DNA of 64,000 bases from JAJZEO01 sp964477345 (GCA_964477345.1 CAYZDL010000004.1:52857-116856); one strand, 5' to 3'. Shown: positions 17,499 through 26,761, counted from the first letter of the stretch. A program made the numbers and translations. The notes: generated by a model from the sequence alone, not told the origin.

Positions 17499-19166
17499 CT
17501 AAGATGATTTGCTAGTCGGCCTTCTTACAAGGTTCGTTGCGATCACCTCTGATTTTTTTTTATCGTCAATGACTACTTCTTGAAAAAAATAGCCCCCAGC
17601 TTGGTTAAATGCGAAATCTTTAACATAATCCTTAACCAGATAGGCATTTTTCCAGTGATAGATTGCGGTTAATGGCATATCTTCAACCAGAATCGCTTCT
17701 GCTCTTTTTAAATATTGGAATCGATCCTCGGTATCTCTAATTTTCATCGATAGGTCGAGGATTTTTTCATACTCGGGATTATCATAGCCCGGATAATTTT
17801 TTAACATATTACTATTTTTAAACCGATCAAAGATATTCATTGGATCGAGATATTGAGCGATCCAAACACATTGTCCCATCTGGTAATCGCGTTTAGTTAA
17901 TTTATCGAGAAATACTTTGTATTCATAGCCCTCTAGACGTACCAGGACACCAAGGTTTTTCAACCATTGGGTCTGAAGGGCCTGGGCCACCATTGGATAA
18001 ACCCCCGATGAAGCGTGAAGTAGTCTGATGGTGCCTAGCTTTTCTCGTGTAATACCGAGTTCTTTTAAACCCTTTTCTAAAAAATCCTGTGCTCTTTCTA
18101 CATCACCATCTTCAAAGAAAGGCTGGGAGTCAAATCCGAGAGAACTTGGCAAGAGACATATTCCATTTTCTTCCTTTAATTGAGTCACATTTTTTATGAT
18201 TTCTTGCCGATTGATTGCATAGGCAAAAGCCTTTCTAATGTTTTTATTTTGAAATGGGTGAGAGTGCATATTGAAGCAACAAATTGTCGATGCGGGAAGG
18301 GAGGTTGTTTTGATCATTCCCTTATCTAGGAGGTCTGGCACAGAATCAGAGATGATCCCAGTAAACGGAAGGCCTAAGAAATCAAGCTCGCCTTGTTCAT
18401 AGAGCTGTAAAGCTGTTTGCTCGCTATTGACAAGGGAGATGTGGATCTCCTCGAGTTCTACATTTTTTGCATCCCAATAGTAGGGATTTTTTTCCAGGGT
18501 AATGTAATTGCCGTGACGCCATTCTTTAAGTCGGAAGGGACCATTTGAAACCAGTAAACCTTCTTTGCCATCAGCCCATTTTGGATCCCTAACCGCGATA
18601 CTCTGATTCACAGGATGGAAAATAGCAAAACTTAGCATATCGAGGAAATAGGGAGTCGGTTGCTCGAGATAGACCTCAATCGTTTTATGGTCAAGGGCTC
18701 TAATTCCAATCTCACGATCGGAAATTTGTCCTTGTTTGGCAAGTTCAGCATTTCGAATGGGAAAGAGAAGGTGAGCATTTGGGGAAGGAAAATTAGGATT
18801 TAAAATATCTTTCCATGTTTGAATAAAATCGAAGGCGGTGACTGGTGTTCCATCAGACCAAAGGGCTTCTCTTAAATGAAAGGTGTATCTTAGCAAGTCA
18901 TCAGAGATATCGACACTCTCTGCTAATGCTGGGGCTCTTGTTGCGTAAGGTGTCATACGAACCAGCCCTTCAAAAACCATGAATTGAACAGAAACGGAGG
19001 AGAAATCAGCCCCTTTTCGAGGATCTAGAGTTAAATGATCCTGGTTAATATTCAAATGTAGTTGGCATTTTGTATTCTTAGTTTTACGTTTGGTACAAGA
19101 AAATCCAAAAGAGATCATTAGGAAAAGAGATAAATAACAGGAACGCCATAGAAACCGATGAATCAA
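17499..19166 (-). CDS. oppA: OppA-like peptide-binding lipoprotein 2 (SBP_bac_5)
   Basis: 555-residue paralogue of its two neighbours. A signal peptide ending in FGFSC (Cys about 24) makes a lipoprotein likely. Diagnostic segments: LTLDPRKGADFSSVS, FHLREALWSDGTPVTAFDFIQTW, LVSNGPFRLKEWRHGNYI and RKAFAYAINRQEI. It lies 15 bases downstream of paralogue 3 and 84 bases upstream of paralogue 1 on the same strand. The C-terminus is longer than in paralogue 1 (KKKSEVIATNLVRRPTSKSS). Binding specificity may differ between the three, but pocket residues cannot be judged by eye. Confidence 0.9.
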   Translation of the reverse strand: MIHRFLWRSCYLSLFLMISFGFSCTKRKTKNTKCQLHLNINQDHLTLDPRKGADFSSVSVQFMVFEGLVRMTPYATRAPALAESVDISDDLLRYTFHLREALWSDGTPVTAFDFIQTWKDILNPNFPSPNAHLLFPIRNAELAKQGQISDREIGIRALDHKTIEVYLEQPTPYFLDMLSFAIFHPVNQSIAVRDPKWADGKEGLLVSNGPFRLKEWRHGNYITLEKNPYYWDAKNVELEEIHISLVNSEQTALQLYEQGELDFLGLPFTGIISDSVPDLLDKGMIKTTSLPASTICCFNMHSHPFQNKNIRKAFAYAINRQEIIKNVTQLKEENGICLLPSSLGFDSQPFFEDGDVERAQDFLEKGLKELGITREKLGTIRLLHASSGVYPMVAQALQTQWLKNLGVLVRLEGYEYKVFLDKLTKRDYQMGQCVWIAQYLDPMNIFDRFKNSNMLKNYPGYDNPEYEKILDLSMKIRDTEDRFQYLKRAEAILVEDMPLTAIYHWKNAYLVKDYVKDFAFNQAGGYFFQEVVIDDKKKSEVIATNLVRRPTSKSS

Positions 19167-19181
19167 GTTAAGTATACTCCA

Positions 19182-20837
19182 TTACGATTGAATATTGGCA
19201 TAATTAAAATGTAATGAACCGACAGGTGAAATAAAAAGCCCTTCGACCTTGTCTCTTTGCATTGTGATTTTTCCCCAATGATAAATACCTGCAATGGGCA
19301 TCTCTGAGAGCATAATTTGTTCTGCTTTTTCCAATATGCCCAACCTTTCTTCAGGAGATTCAGCATAAGCTGAGCTTTCTAAAAGTCTGATATATTCCGG
19401 ATTTTCCCAGCCCGGGTAGTTCTTCAAGTTCGATTTTATCTTAAATCGATCGAGAATATTCATCTGGTCATTATACTGGGCAATATACATGATTTGGCCG
19501 ACTTGATAGTCTCTTCGATTGAGTTTATCGAGAAGAAAGTTCAAGGTGTACTCTTCAAGCTTGACTTGTACGCCGAGATATTTGTTCCATTGTTGCTGCA
19601 GTGCCTGTGCCACTTTTTTATCTGATGTTCCATTAAAATAAGCATATCGAATTTCACCTAATTCTGTAGGATCAGAGAGTCCCAGCTCTTTTAGCCCCTG
19701 CTTTAGATAAAGGAGTGCTTGGTCAGTATCGCCATCCTTAAAATACTCATTCATGACCCCATTTTTCATTAGAGGTGGCACATAACCTATAGCAGGTAAT
19801 TCTTCGTATTGTGTGATGTTCTCGACGATGGAACGACGATCCATTGCAAAAGCAAATGCCTTTCTAATGTTTAAGTTATGGAACGGAAATGCATTGATAT
19901 TAAAGGTGACAATTTCAGTAGCTCCAGAAGGAGTAAAATGAAGTCGATCTTGTTTGTCGAGCTCAGGGATCCACTCGGTTTGAACTTCCCCGCAAAACCC
20001 TCCCATAAAATCTAGGTCGCCTGCTTCAAACAAAGCCAATGTTGTCGTATTGCTGCCGATGATCAGGGCCTGAATCTTATCTAACTTAACTCGATCTTTC
20101 TCCCAATAAGTGTCGTTTTTTTTAAAAACAAACTTATCTGTTGGTAGCCATTGTTGCAACGAGAAAGGTCCGTTAGAGACTAAAGTGTGATCGGTTCTAT
20201 CAGACCACCTAGAATTTTGTTTAGCAATTTTAGAGGGGACTGGAGAGAGCACACAAAATGAGGTTACATCGAGGAAATAAGGTGTAGGTCTTTCAAGGGT
20301 NNNNNNNNNNACCTTTAAAGTTCTATCGTCTATAACTTCTATTCCTAATGTGTCGGGAGCAAGTTCTCTCTTTTTGACTTTTTCTGCATTAAGTACGGGA
20401 TAGAGCAAATGAGCATTTGGAGCGGGGAAGTCCGGGTCTAGTATCGAACGCCAAGCATAAGCAAAATCGTCTGCTGTGACAGGGTCGCCATTATTCCAAT
20501 AAGACTCTCTAAGGTGAAATGTATAGACTCTTTTATCATCTGAGATGTCGATTTTCTCGGCTACCCCAGGTTCATGGGTCGATTGCTCATTCATCCGTGT
20601 AAGCCCTTCGTAAAGGGCAAAATGAACTGTTGAGGCGACTGGTTCGCCTCCTTTTCTTGGGTCTAGAGTCGTCGGATCGTATGCAAAACTGATTCTCAAC
20701 ACCTTTTCTCCATTGTTGTTATTTCTCTGGTTTCCCCATTTTCCGAAAATTAAAACGGTTGGGACTAAAATAACAAAGGACGAAACGAGGAAGATTTTAA
20801 ACCAACTGCTCCGACGATTCTTTGGGATCGAATTCAT
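19182..20837 (-). CDS. oppA: OppA-like peptide-binding protein 3 (SBP_bac_5), contains an assembly gap
   Basis: First gene of the oppA run. The N-terminus is basic (SIPKNRRSSWFK) followed by one hydrophobic segment, so it is membrane-anchored or exported. SBP_bac_5 features: TLDPRKGGEPVAST, FHLRESYWNNGDPVTADDFAYAW, LVSNGPFSLQQW and RKAFAFAMDRRSI. Ten Ns at 20301-20310 fall between TLK-V and TLERPTPYFLD. Both paralogues have exactly one residue at this place, so the real gap is about one base and the gene is probably intact. The ATG at 20837 with AAGG three bases upstream is preferred; an ATG at 20876 lacks a ribosome site. Confidence 0.88.
   Translation of the reverse strand: MNSIPKNRRSSWFKIFLVSSFVILVPTVLIFGKWGNQRNNNNGEKVLRISFAYDPTTLDPRKGGEPVASTVHFALYEGLTRMNEQSTHEPGVAEKIDISDDKRVYTFHLRESYWNNGDPVTADDFAYAWRSILDPDFPAPNAHLLYPVLNAEKVKKRELAPDTLGIEVIDDRTLKXXXXTLERPTPYFLDVTSFCVLSPVPSKIAKQNSRWSDRTDHTLVSNGPFSLQQWLPTDKFVFKKNDTYWEKDRVKLDKIQALIIGSNTTTLALFEAGDLDFMGGFCGEVQTEWIPELDKQDRLHFTPSGATEIVTFNINAFPFHNLNIRKAFAFAMDRRSIVENITQYEELPAIGYVPPLMKNGVMNEYFKDGDTDQALLYLKQGLKELGLSDPTELGEIRYAYFNGTSDKKVAQALQQQWNKYLGVQVKLEEYTLNFLLDKLNRRDYQVGQIMYIAQYNDQMNILDRFKIKSNLKNYPGWENPEYIRLLESSAYAESPEERLGILEKAEQIMLSEMPIAGIYHWGKITMQRDKVEGLFISPVGSLHFNYANIQS
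20301..20310. other. assembly gap (10 N) inside oppA paralogue 3
   Basis: A fixed run of ten Ns. Comparison with the two neighbouring paralogues predicts that only one base is missing here (codon GTN followed directly by ACC). The bases on either side form an imperfect inverted repeat (TTTCAAGGGT / ACCTTTAAAG), which may have hindered assembly. Confidence 0.95.
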
Positions 20838-20994
20838 AAGCCTTGACCAGGTCTGTTTATCAAAAGAATCGTACATCGACTAAAGTATATTTGCAAATTC
20901 TTTCTCATATGTGAATATTAAATTTAAAATAACTTTACAGAAATCGTCAGAGTAGAGATATTCCCACAATAGTGCTGAATTATTGAAGGTTCAT

Positions 20995-22359
20995 GTGGGA
21001 TATACAAAAAGACAATGGATTATTCTTCTTTCTTTAACGACTACTTTAGCAATCCTCCTATTGGACAATAACGCGATCCCGATTGTGCTTCCTACACTTC
21101 AAACCTATTTTTCTCTTTCTGAGACTAGGGTTGCTTGGGTCATGAACGGGTACTACATGGGGATTGTTGCCTTTGTTATGCTGGGGGGGCGGTTGACGGA
21201 TATCTTTGGCAACAAGAAAATCTTTTTATTAAGTTCAATAGTCTACACTTTTTTCTCATTTTGGGTCTCTTGCGCTAGCGGAATTGTTTTCCTGGTCCTC
21301 TTTAGAATAGCTCAAGGGGTTTCAATGGCCTTTATGGTGCCTGCCTCTTTGTCAATTCTCATGCAAACCTTTCCAACAAATATCCGAGGCAGAGCCTGGG
21401 GGATAAGCGTACTACTAAGTTCTCTTGCTTCGTGGGTAGGGCCGATTCTAGTGGGATTCACATTGCAGAATTTTACCTGGCGCGGAGCATTTCTCATAGG
21501 GCCTATTCTTTCGTTATTTGGGTTTGTTTCTGTCTATTTATTTGTCCCCTCAGATGGGAAACGAAAGAAAATATCTATTAATGCATTTGAGACAATTTCA
21601 TTTATTTTTCTTATGTTTTCGTTGATTTTTACTCTTATGCAATCAAGCAGATGGGAGTTATATTCCACACAATGGCTAGCAAGCCTTGCAGTGGTTATTG
21701 CTTTCACTCTATTTTTTCTCTATTTTACCAAAGGGCAAGAGAAGAGTCTTTTTGATTGGAGGTTGATGAAAATCAGAAGATTCGTCTCTTGTTTAATGAT
21801 TGTTTTTTTTGCACAATTCATGATATCGCTCCCGGTTTATTGGATAGAGTACATGCAATTTGAGAGAAATTTTTCCCCTTTTGAGATAGGAAGAATTGTG
21901 GGGATTTCAACGATACCCTCTTTTCTGTGTGCACCAATAGTGGGGATTCTTTCCGACCGATTCGCTCCAAAATTTCCCATATTTTTGGGATTTATCGCTT
22001 TAATTGCTTCTGTGTTTTGTTTTAATCAGTTTTTAAATTATCCCGATTTTATGTTCTTGTACTTAGCTCTGGTCTTGTTTTCAAGTGGGCATGTATTTAT
22101 CTTGACTCCAGTTGGAACTGCTGCATTATCGTATTCATTTCCCGATAGTCGCGCAACAGCAACTGGAATTTATAGCACAGTCCGCTTTCTTGCAGCTTCT
22201 GCAGGACTTGCTTGTTTTACACTTGCTCGTTCCTATACAAATTCTCTTGATGAGATGTTCGTTTTTATCCATGGAGGCCTATTTTTTCTTTCCATAATCG
22301 CAGCCCTCTTGACATTAGTATCATTAAAGTCCTATAACGAGGCTAAAGTACCAACGTAA
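20995..22359 (+). CDS. MFS transporter (DHA2-like)
   Basis: About 454 residues with 12-14 hydrophobic segments. Segment 1 holds LLLDNNAIPIVLPTLQTYF, the DHA2-type start, and motif A follows segment 2 (GGRLTDIFGNKKIF). Segment 5 has SWVGPILVGFTLQNFTWRGAFLIGPI, which resembles motif C followed by the W-R-x-x-F-x-I-x-P pattern. The GTG at 20995 is preceded by AAGG at a good distance, while a TTG at 20983 would add four residues. It diverges from the oppA run. The substrate is unknown; the family covers drug and metabolite exporters. Confidence 0.85.
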   Translation: MGYTKRQWIILLSLTTTLAILLLDNNAIPIVLPTLQTYFSLSETRVAWVMNGYYMGIVAFVMLGGRLTDIFGNKKIFLLSSIVYTFFSFWVSCASGIVFLVLFRIAQGVSMAFMVPASLSILMQTFPTNIRGRAWGISVLLSSLASWVGPILVGFTLQNFTWRGAFLIGPILSLFGFVSVYLFVPSDGKRKKISINAFETISFIFLMFSLIFTLMQSSRWELYSTQWLASLAVVIAFTLFFLYFTKGQEKSLFDWRLMKIRRFVSCLMIVFFAQFMISLPVYWIEYMQFERNFSPFEIGRIVGISTIPSFLCAPIVGILSDRFAPKFPIFLGFIALIASVFCFNQFLNYPDFMFLYLALVLFSSGHVFILTPVGTAALSYSFPDSRATATGIYSTVRFLAASAGLACFTLARSYTNSLDEMFVFIHGGLFFLSIIAALLTLVSLKSYNEAKVPT

Positions 22360-22372
22360 TTGTTATTGGGGT

Positions 22373-23173
22373 GTGGGTGTGAACAAACTTAGTTTGCTGT
22401 CTATTCTGTTAGCCATCGATCTTTGTGCAGGTGTCGTAAGAATCGAGCCGATGAAAGCGACTCCATTTAACGCAAATTTGCAAATCGATTTCGATACGAA
22501 TCATTCAGTGTTATCTCGAAATGAACCTCTCCATTTTCATTTAAAATCATTCCCTCTTGGAATTCATATCTATTCAGAATCTTTAACAGGGATGAGACAA
22601 AATAACTACGGAACAACGGTTTTGGTGCTTCTCAACGGAGAGCATAGGATTTATCTAAAAAAACTTGATATGAATCCTTTAAAAAAAGAGTCACAATCGT
22701 ATGAAAAACATTTTCAAAAATATATATCGACCAAAATTGCTCGAGAATTAAAAGAAGGGAAAAACACGATTTCAGCAATTCCTCTAAGTTCATTTGGAGA
22801 ATCAATTAAACAGCAAAAAGCAATTCAAACCAAGATCGTCGATTTTGGTAAACGAAGTCAGAGAGATTACGAACTAGAGGAAAAATTAAATCGGCCCTAC
22901 ATACTCTATAATGAACCTTCAGGAAGCTATTTGAAGGGAGAGCCTATCCTTTTAGACTTTGTTGTCTGTAATACGACTCTTTCTAAAGGAGGAGATCGAG
23001 TGTTGGTCAAAATTGATGGGGAAGAAGTTGCCACCTTAGACCAATATGTTCCCTATAAGATCACTCAAATGCCCCTTGGACATCATATCATTAAGCTAAC
23101 CTTAATTGATGCTAAAGGAGCCACTCACCCCAATCCATTCTGCGAACAGCAGTGCACGATAACGGTAGAATAG
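22373..23173 (+). CDS. exported hypothetical protein
   Basis: 266 residues starting with a signal peptide-like segment (NKLSLLSILLAIDLCAGVV). The mature part is beta-rich with two similar regions that each read like an immunoglobulin-type sandwich: LHFHLKSFPLGIHIYSES with VLVLLNGEHRIYL, and LLDFVVCNTTLSKGGDRVLVKIDGEEV with PLGHHIIKLTLIDAKG. The second resembles the hanging beta-domains that describe gain and loss of a bound group, but no named family is claimed. It begins 13 bases after the MFS gene with a GTG start behind GGGG, so the two are probably co-transcribed. Confidence 0.65.
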   Translation: MGVNKLSLLSILLAIDLCAGVVRIEPMKATPFNANLQIDFDTNHSVLSRNEPLHFHLKSFPLGIHIYSESLTGMRQNNYGTTVLVLLNGEHRIYLKKLDMNPLKKESQSYEKHFQKYISTKIARELKEGKNTISAIPLSSFGESIKQQKAIQTKIVDFGKRSQRDYELEEKLNRPYILYNEPSGSYLKGEPILLDFVVCNTTLSKGGDRVLVKIDGEEVATLDQYVPYKITQMPLGHHIIKLTLIDAKGATHPNPFCEQQCTITVE

Positions 23174-23250
23174 CCTGATAACGAGTTAGATGAGAATAAT
23201 GTTTGCATAATATGCGATCCCTTCCTAAGGCTATGAATAGGGGGGTATCG

Positions 23251-25401
23251 ATGTCTAAGCGAAATAATTATTCGGATGATCCATCAATTTTAGAGGCGGT
23301 CGACAATCTATCAAGTATGGCTGAGCTTGAGGTTGAAGAGGCTAAGGTAGAAAAGAAGGAATCGACCGACGAGGCGATTCGTCTTAATGTCAATAAATGG
23401 CTTGACCCCAGAAATGAACAAAAATCATTAAATTCCGCGAAGAGTACATTTAAGGCTCTTCATCGATATCTTGAGCACGTTTATGCTAAAGAGAGTAAAT
23501 CCCTTAAAGACACTGAGATGCAAAAAGGAGTCCGCTCAATCATCGCTCTTGCCAATGAAGCGGCTTTTAAGCTCGATCAGTGCAGGGCTGTATTTGGGGG
23601 CAAGGTCAGTGTTACTGAAACTAAAGAGTTTAAGGATTTGATCGAGTTTTATGAAAAAAAGATCCTAAAGCGCTTTGAAGAAGTGATGCGGTCGGAGGAA
23701 GAGTGGGAAGAGGAGTGGGGAGGTCAGGAAGATGCGGCTGATATTCAGAGGCGAGGTTTAAAGGACTTAGAGAGTGTAACTCGTGATCGAGATTATGAAC
23801 TATTCCACCTGATCAAAGAAGATGGGACCAGATTTTACAACCGAAATCTGATTAGACACATTCGTTTGGTTGCTGATTTTGATCAGCTCATTTCTAATGT
23901 TGATGGGAACGATCCGCTTTTAAAAGTGCGTGTTGTCCAAGATAAGGAGGCGCAACTTACTGCCAAATCGATTTATACCCATTTAGGTAACGATCTGGAT
24001 CGTTGGATTCGGCGCGCGGGAAAATTTCGTGAAGATCCGTTTGTGCAGAGTTTTTTTCGAGCAATCATGGCGCTTTTGCTTGCTGCAAATAAATACAATA
24101 TGATTACTCAAACAACCTCTAAACCCTCGATTTCTTATTTTGCCGATTTTCAACATTATCTTAGAGCAACTCTCTACAATGTTGACTATGTGAGCATTAT
24201 TGAGAACCCCCCCGAGGAGTTAGATTCCTTTTACGATCATATGATTGAATTGGTCCATAAGGTTTGTTACTATCTTTTTGTTCATAAAGAAGATCATAGT
24301 GAGGCCCTTTCCCTATTCACAAAAATCCTTAGGCTTGGAGAAGAGAAAGCCTCTGAAAAAAGCACCCGCTCATCGCTCTCTATTTGGAATGAAATTCTCG
24401 ATGATCATGAACGACTCCATAGAGAGCTGACCAAATTTCCTTCGGGCCCCTTATTTAAAGTTCTCGATATTATTCACGACGGCCCACCAGAAGATTTCGA
24501 TCCCTATTTACACGACGATCGTCCTTCAGAAAAATTTAACCTTCACTTAGGGAAGAATCACATTCAAGTCATTACAATGGGGTGTCCTACTAGACAAGTA
24601 TTGATTCATAAAGCCGATGTAATCCCTGAATTTCTCGGATTTTTACGCCATTTGAAAAAAAATAGTCAGAAGGCGTTGGTGATTAATTTTCAAGATAGAA
24701 CTTCTTGGAAAGAGTATGCCCGTTGCGCGGCTTTGGAAGGGGTGCAGACCCATGCTGAATTTCGTTTTGAAATCGACGTGATTACTTTCCCAAGAGACAC
24801 CGATTTTATGCAGCAATCAGACCCCTATCTCAAGGTAAATAATGCAGAAGAGTTTAAGCAAAACCTATTCGAGCAATTCAAAAGTGAAGAAGAGTGTGGT
24901 TTTCACTTTCCTAAGTACTTTAAAAGAGACGAACTCCACGAATTTGCAAAAGTGGCTATCGATACAATCCATTCAATTTTTTTTGGAAACAAAGAGATTT
25001 TAGCGAGAAAAAATCGGCTTGATTTCATTGAATTGTTCACACAAATTCTTATCTATAAATTTATGATCATCTCGCAAGCAACCCATCTCTTTTTCACCGC
25101 AAAAGATGGAATTGACATTCCTGCAATCGCCTCTGCCACTACATTTGCTTTGAGTAAAATTCTTGGTGGATCCTCTGAGTGGCATCAGGAAGAAAAAGAA
25201 AGCTATTCTGCCTACATTTTTCTTCCCGCTTTGCTAGTTAGAGAAAGAAGTGTTGATCTTCGGCTTCTAAGCCGTTCCGTCAGCATGCTCTCTGTTGTAA
25301 GTGCAGAGCTTGAAGTCAGCCGCGCCGCGGTCCAAAAAACATTGAATATGCTTTTGGGAACCTCGTTTTGTGAAAAATTGTCGGTGGACTTCAAGCATTA
25401 A
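23251..25401 (+). CDS. large chlamydial-type protein, possible DUF582-like effector
   Basis: 716 residues from the ATG at 23251, which has a GGGGGG ribosome site six bases upstream; an ATG at 23203 lies upstream without one. No signal peptide or membrane segment. The N-terminal 60 residues are charged and Ser-rich; the rest is mostly helical. The C-terminal third (about 480-716) contains ITFPRDTDFMQQSD, FHFPKYFKRDELHEF, NRLDFIELFTQILI and FTAKDGIDIPA, which from memory resemble the conserved domain of Chlamydia trachomatis CT619/CT620/CT711/CT712 (DUF582), type III effectors reported to bind ESCRT components. This needs a profile search; otherwise it is an unassigned cytosolic protein. Confidence 0.6.
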   Translation: MSKRNNYSDDPSILEAVDNLSSMAELEVEEAKVEKKESTDEAIRLNVNKWLDPRNEQKSLNSAKSTFKALHRYLEHVYAKESKSLKDTEMQKGVRSIIALANEAAFKLDQCRAVFGGKVSVTETKEFKDLIEFYEKKILKRFEEVMRSEEEWEEEWGGQEDAADIQRRGLKDLESVTRDRDYELFHLIKEDGTRFYNRNLIRHIRLVADFDQLISNVDGNDPLLKVRVVQDKEAQLTAKSIYTHLGNDLDRWIRRAGKFREDPFVQSFFRAIMALLLAANKYNMITQTTSKPSISYFADFQHYLRATLYNVDYVSIIENPPEELDSFYDHMIELVHKVCYYLFVHKEDHSEALSLFTKILRLGEEKASEKSTRSSLSIWNEILDDHERLHRELTKFPSGPLFKVLDIIHDGPPEDFDPYLHDDRPSEKFNLHLGKNHIQVITMGCPTRQVLIHKADVIPEFLGFLRHLKKNSQKALVINFQDRTSWKEYARCAALEGVQTHAEFRFEIDVITFPRDTDFMQQSDPYLKVNNAEEFKQNLFEQFKSEEECGFHFPKYFKRDELHEFAKVAIDTIHSIFFGNKEILARKNRLDFIELFTQILIYKFMIISQATHLFFTAKDGIDIPAIASATTFALSKILGGSSEWHQEEKESYSAYIFLPALLVRERSVDLRLLSRSVSMLSVVSAELEVSRAAVQKTLNMLLGTSFCEKLSVDFKH

Positions 25402-25413
25402 AGTTTTTAAAGC

Positions 25414-25764
25414 TTACTCAGTAGATTCTGTTACATATCCATGTCCTCTTCCTCGTCCTCGTCCTCTCCCTCTATAATTCTGCCATTCAGCCCTAGGCTG
25501 CTGGCCTTGATTTACGTAGTAACCTCTAGGTAGGAAAGGTGCTCCACCTGCATAAGCGGGTAGTGGTGGTTGTAGAGGAAATGTACCGGGTGAGTGGCTT
25601 AAATGATTACGGGGATGGAAAGAGAGTCGGTTACCATTGTAGTAAAAACTATAAAGATCCGGTCTCGGGACATACTGCGGTCTACTTCTTCCCCCTTGAT
25701 AAGGGCGAGCAGGCAAAACAGCTTGAGGCCCCTGCTCGCCAGTAGATTCAGTAGTATCCACCAC
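25414..25764 (-). CDS. proline- and RG-rich ORF, probably the 3' part of a split gene
   Basis: 116 codons rich in Pro, Gly, Arg and Tyr, ending in an RG repeat (YRGRGRGRGRGHGY) and TESTE. The only start is a GTG at 25764 without a ribosome site. Adding one A to the 12-A tract just upstream (25773-25784) would place this frame in line with the preceding 304-residue ORF and give a single product of about 424 residues. I therefore think this is the C-terminal half of that protein rather than an independent gene. RG repeats commonly bind nucleic acid; no function is claimed. Confidence 0.5.
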   Translation of the reverse strand: MVDTTESTGEQGPQAVLPARPYQGGRSRPQYVPRPDLYSFYYNGNRLSFHPRNHLSHSPGTFPLQPPLPAYAGGAPFLPRGYYVNQGQQPRAEWQNYRGRGRGRGRGHGYVTESTE

Positions 25765-25769
25765 GTCTA

Positions 25770-26684
25770 TTATTTTTTTTTTTTCTTTTCGCCATCTCCC
25801 TCAGTTTGACTGAGACCACCCGCCACCACTGCTCCGCTGGAACTTATAACAACCGGAGATTTTGCAGCTGAGATTGGGCTAGGGGGGGGTGACAGTGGAT
25901 CATGAGATCCGGGGCGTTCAAAAGTTGCGTCGTCTAGGTCATTAGGAGTAGCACCAAAGGCTGGGACGATTGGAACAGAAGAAGAACTTCCCACATCGGG
26001 CGTGCTAGTAATAGTTGCTTTTACACTATCAGGACGTGGTTCCTCTACAAATAGTTGGTTTCGTACAAGAGTTACCTGTGGATACAAGTGAGTCCACACG
26101 GCTGTTTGATGAGCTTCAAGAGCTGCCTGTGTCTTCGCGGTTCTTCCCCCTCCCAAATTAACGAAAAAATAACCGTCTTCTCGTTTTGCTAGTTGTTGAT
26201 GAATTAAAGAAAAATTAGAAAAAAGCTCCGCTATTTGGGCTTCAGTTGTGTGGTCTCCGTGCTTTTTTGTTTTTCCAAACTCTTTGACTAACAGGGACAT
26301 TTGATCTGCAGCTAGTTTAGCACTTTCAATAATCAATTTTGTTCTCATAAAAAGATCGTTTGCTTTGTGTACACAATTTACGTGCGCTATTTTTGCTAGC
26401 ACATCAAACATGTTGCCACCTGTAGTCGGATGGCCACTAGACAGGCCTAAGTTAAAAATTTGTAAGCTATCTTCTGCGGCAACCTTCAATTGTTCTAGTA
26501 CATTATCAGCAGAATAAAGCCTCTGAATGTTACGATTTGACCAATCATTTAATTTTTGTGCTTTAGTTTGATTGTCATCATCTGTTAGTTCGGGGAGTGG
26601 ATCCAACTCACTAGGTACGTTTGGTAACGACCGTGGTTGAAATAACAAAGGCATGCTATGAGTTAATGTTGATAATCTTTCCAT
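25770..26684 (-). CDS. hypothetical effector-like protein ending in a poly-lysine run
   Basis: 304 residues with a perfect AGGAGG ribosome site upstream of the ATG. No signal peptide; the middle (about 45-190) is helical (ERLYSADNVLEQ-like segments, ESAKLAADQMSLLVKEF), the C-terminal third is low-complexity and Pro/Ser-rich (HDPLSPPPSPISAAKSP). The reading frame ends in GEKKKKK followed immediately by a stop, and the lysines are encoded by a 12-A tract. A shift there continues into the RG-rich ORF downstream. Not recognised as a known family. An imperfectly understood upstream inverted repeat lies at 26743-26761. Confidence 0.6.
   Translation of the reverse strand: MERLSTLTHSMPLLFQPRSLPNVPSELDPLPELTDDDNQTKAQKLNDWSNRNIQRLYSADNVLEQLKVAAEDSLQIFNLGLSSGHPTTGGNMFDVLAKIAHVNCVHKANDLFMRTKLIIESAKLAADQMSLLVKEFGKTKKHGDHTTEAQIAELFSNFSLIHQQLAKREDGYFFVNLGGGRTAKTQAALEAHQTAVWTHLYPQVTLVRNQLFVEEPRPDSVKATITSTPDVGSSSSVPIVPAFGATPNDLDDATFERPGSHDPLSPPPSPISAAKSPVVISSSGAVVAGGLSQTEGDGEKKKKK
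25773..25784 (-). repeat. A12 homopolymer (slippage site)
   Basis: Twelve consecutive As on the coding (minus) strand, right before the stop of the 304-residue ORF. Insertion of one A, or removal of two, fuses it in frame with the RG-rich ORF. Such tracts cause polymerase slippage, replication slippage and sequencing error. Confidence 0.9.
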
Positions 26685-26742
26685 AAAACCTCCTATTTTT
26701 GGGTGCGTTCTTTAAATAAATTAAACGCCGAATTATTAGAAT

Positions 26743-26761
26743 CTTTACATATAAAGTAAAG
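26743..26761. repeat. short inverted repeat upstream of the 26684 gene
   Basis: CTTTAC-ATATAAA-GTAAAG, a perfect 6-bp dyad with a 7-base spacer, about 60 bases upstream of the minus-strand start at 26684. It could be an operator or chance in AT-rich DNA. Confidence 0.25.

Noticed and set aside
25539..25809. Two plus-strand frames opposite the RG-rich ORF and A12 tract
   Set aside because: Low-complexity antisense readings; the minus-strand frame shows the coherent RG/Pro composition.
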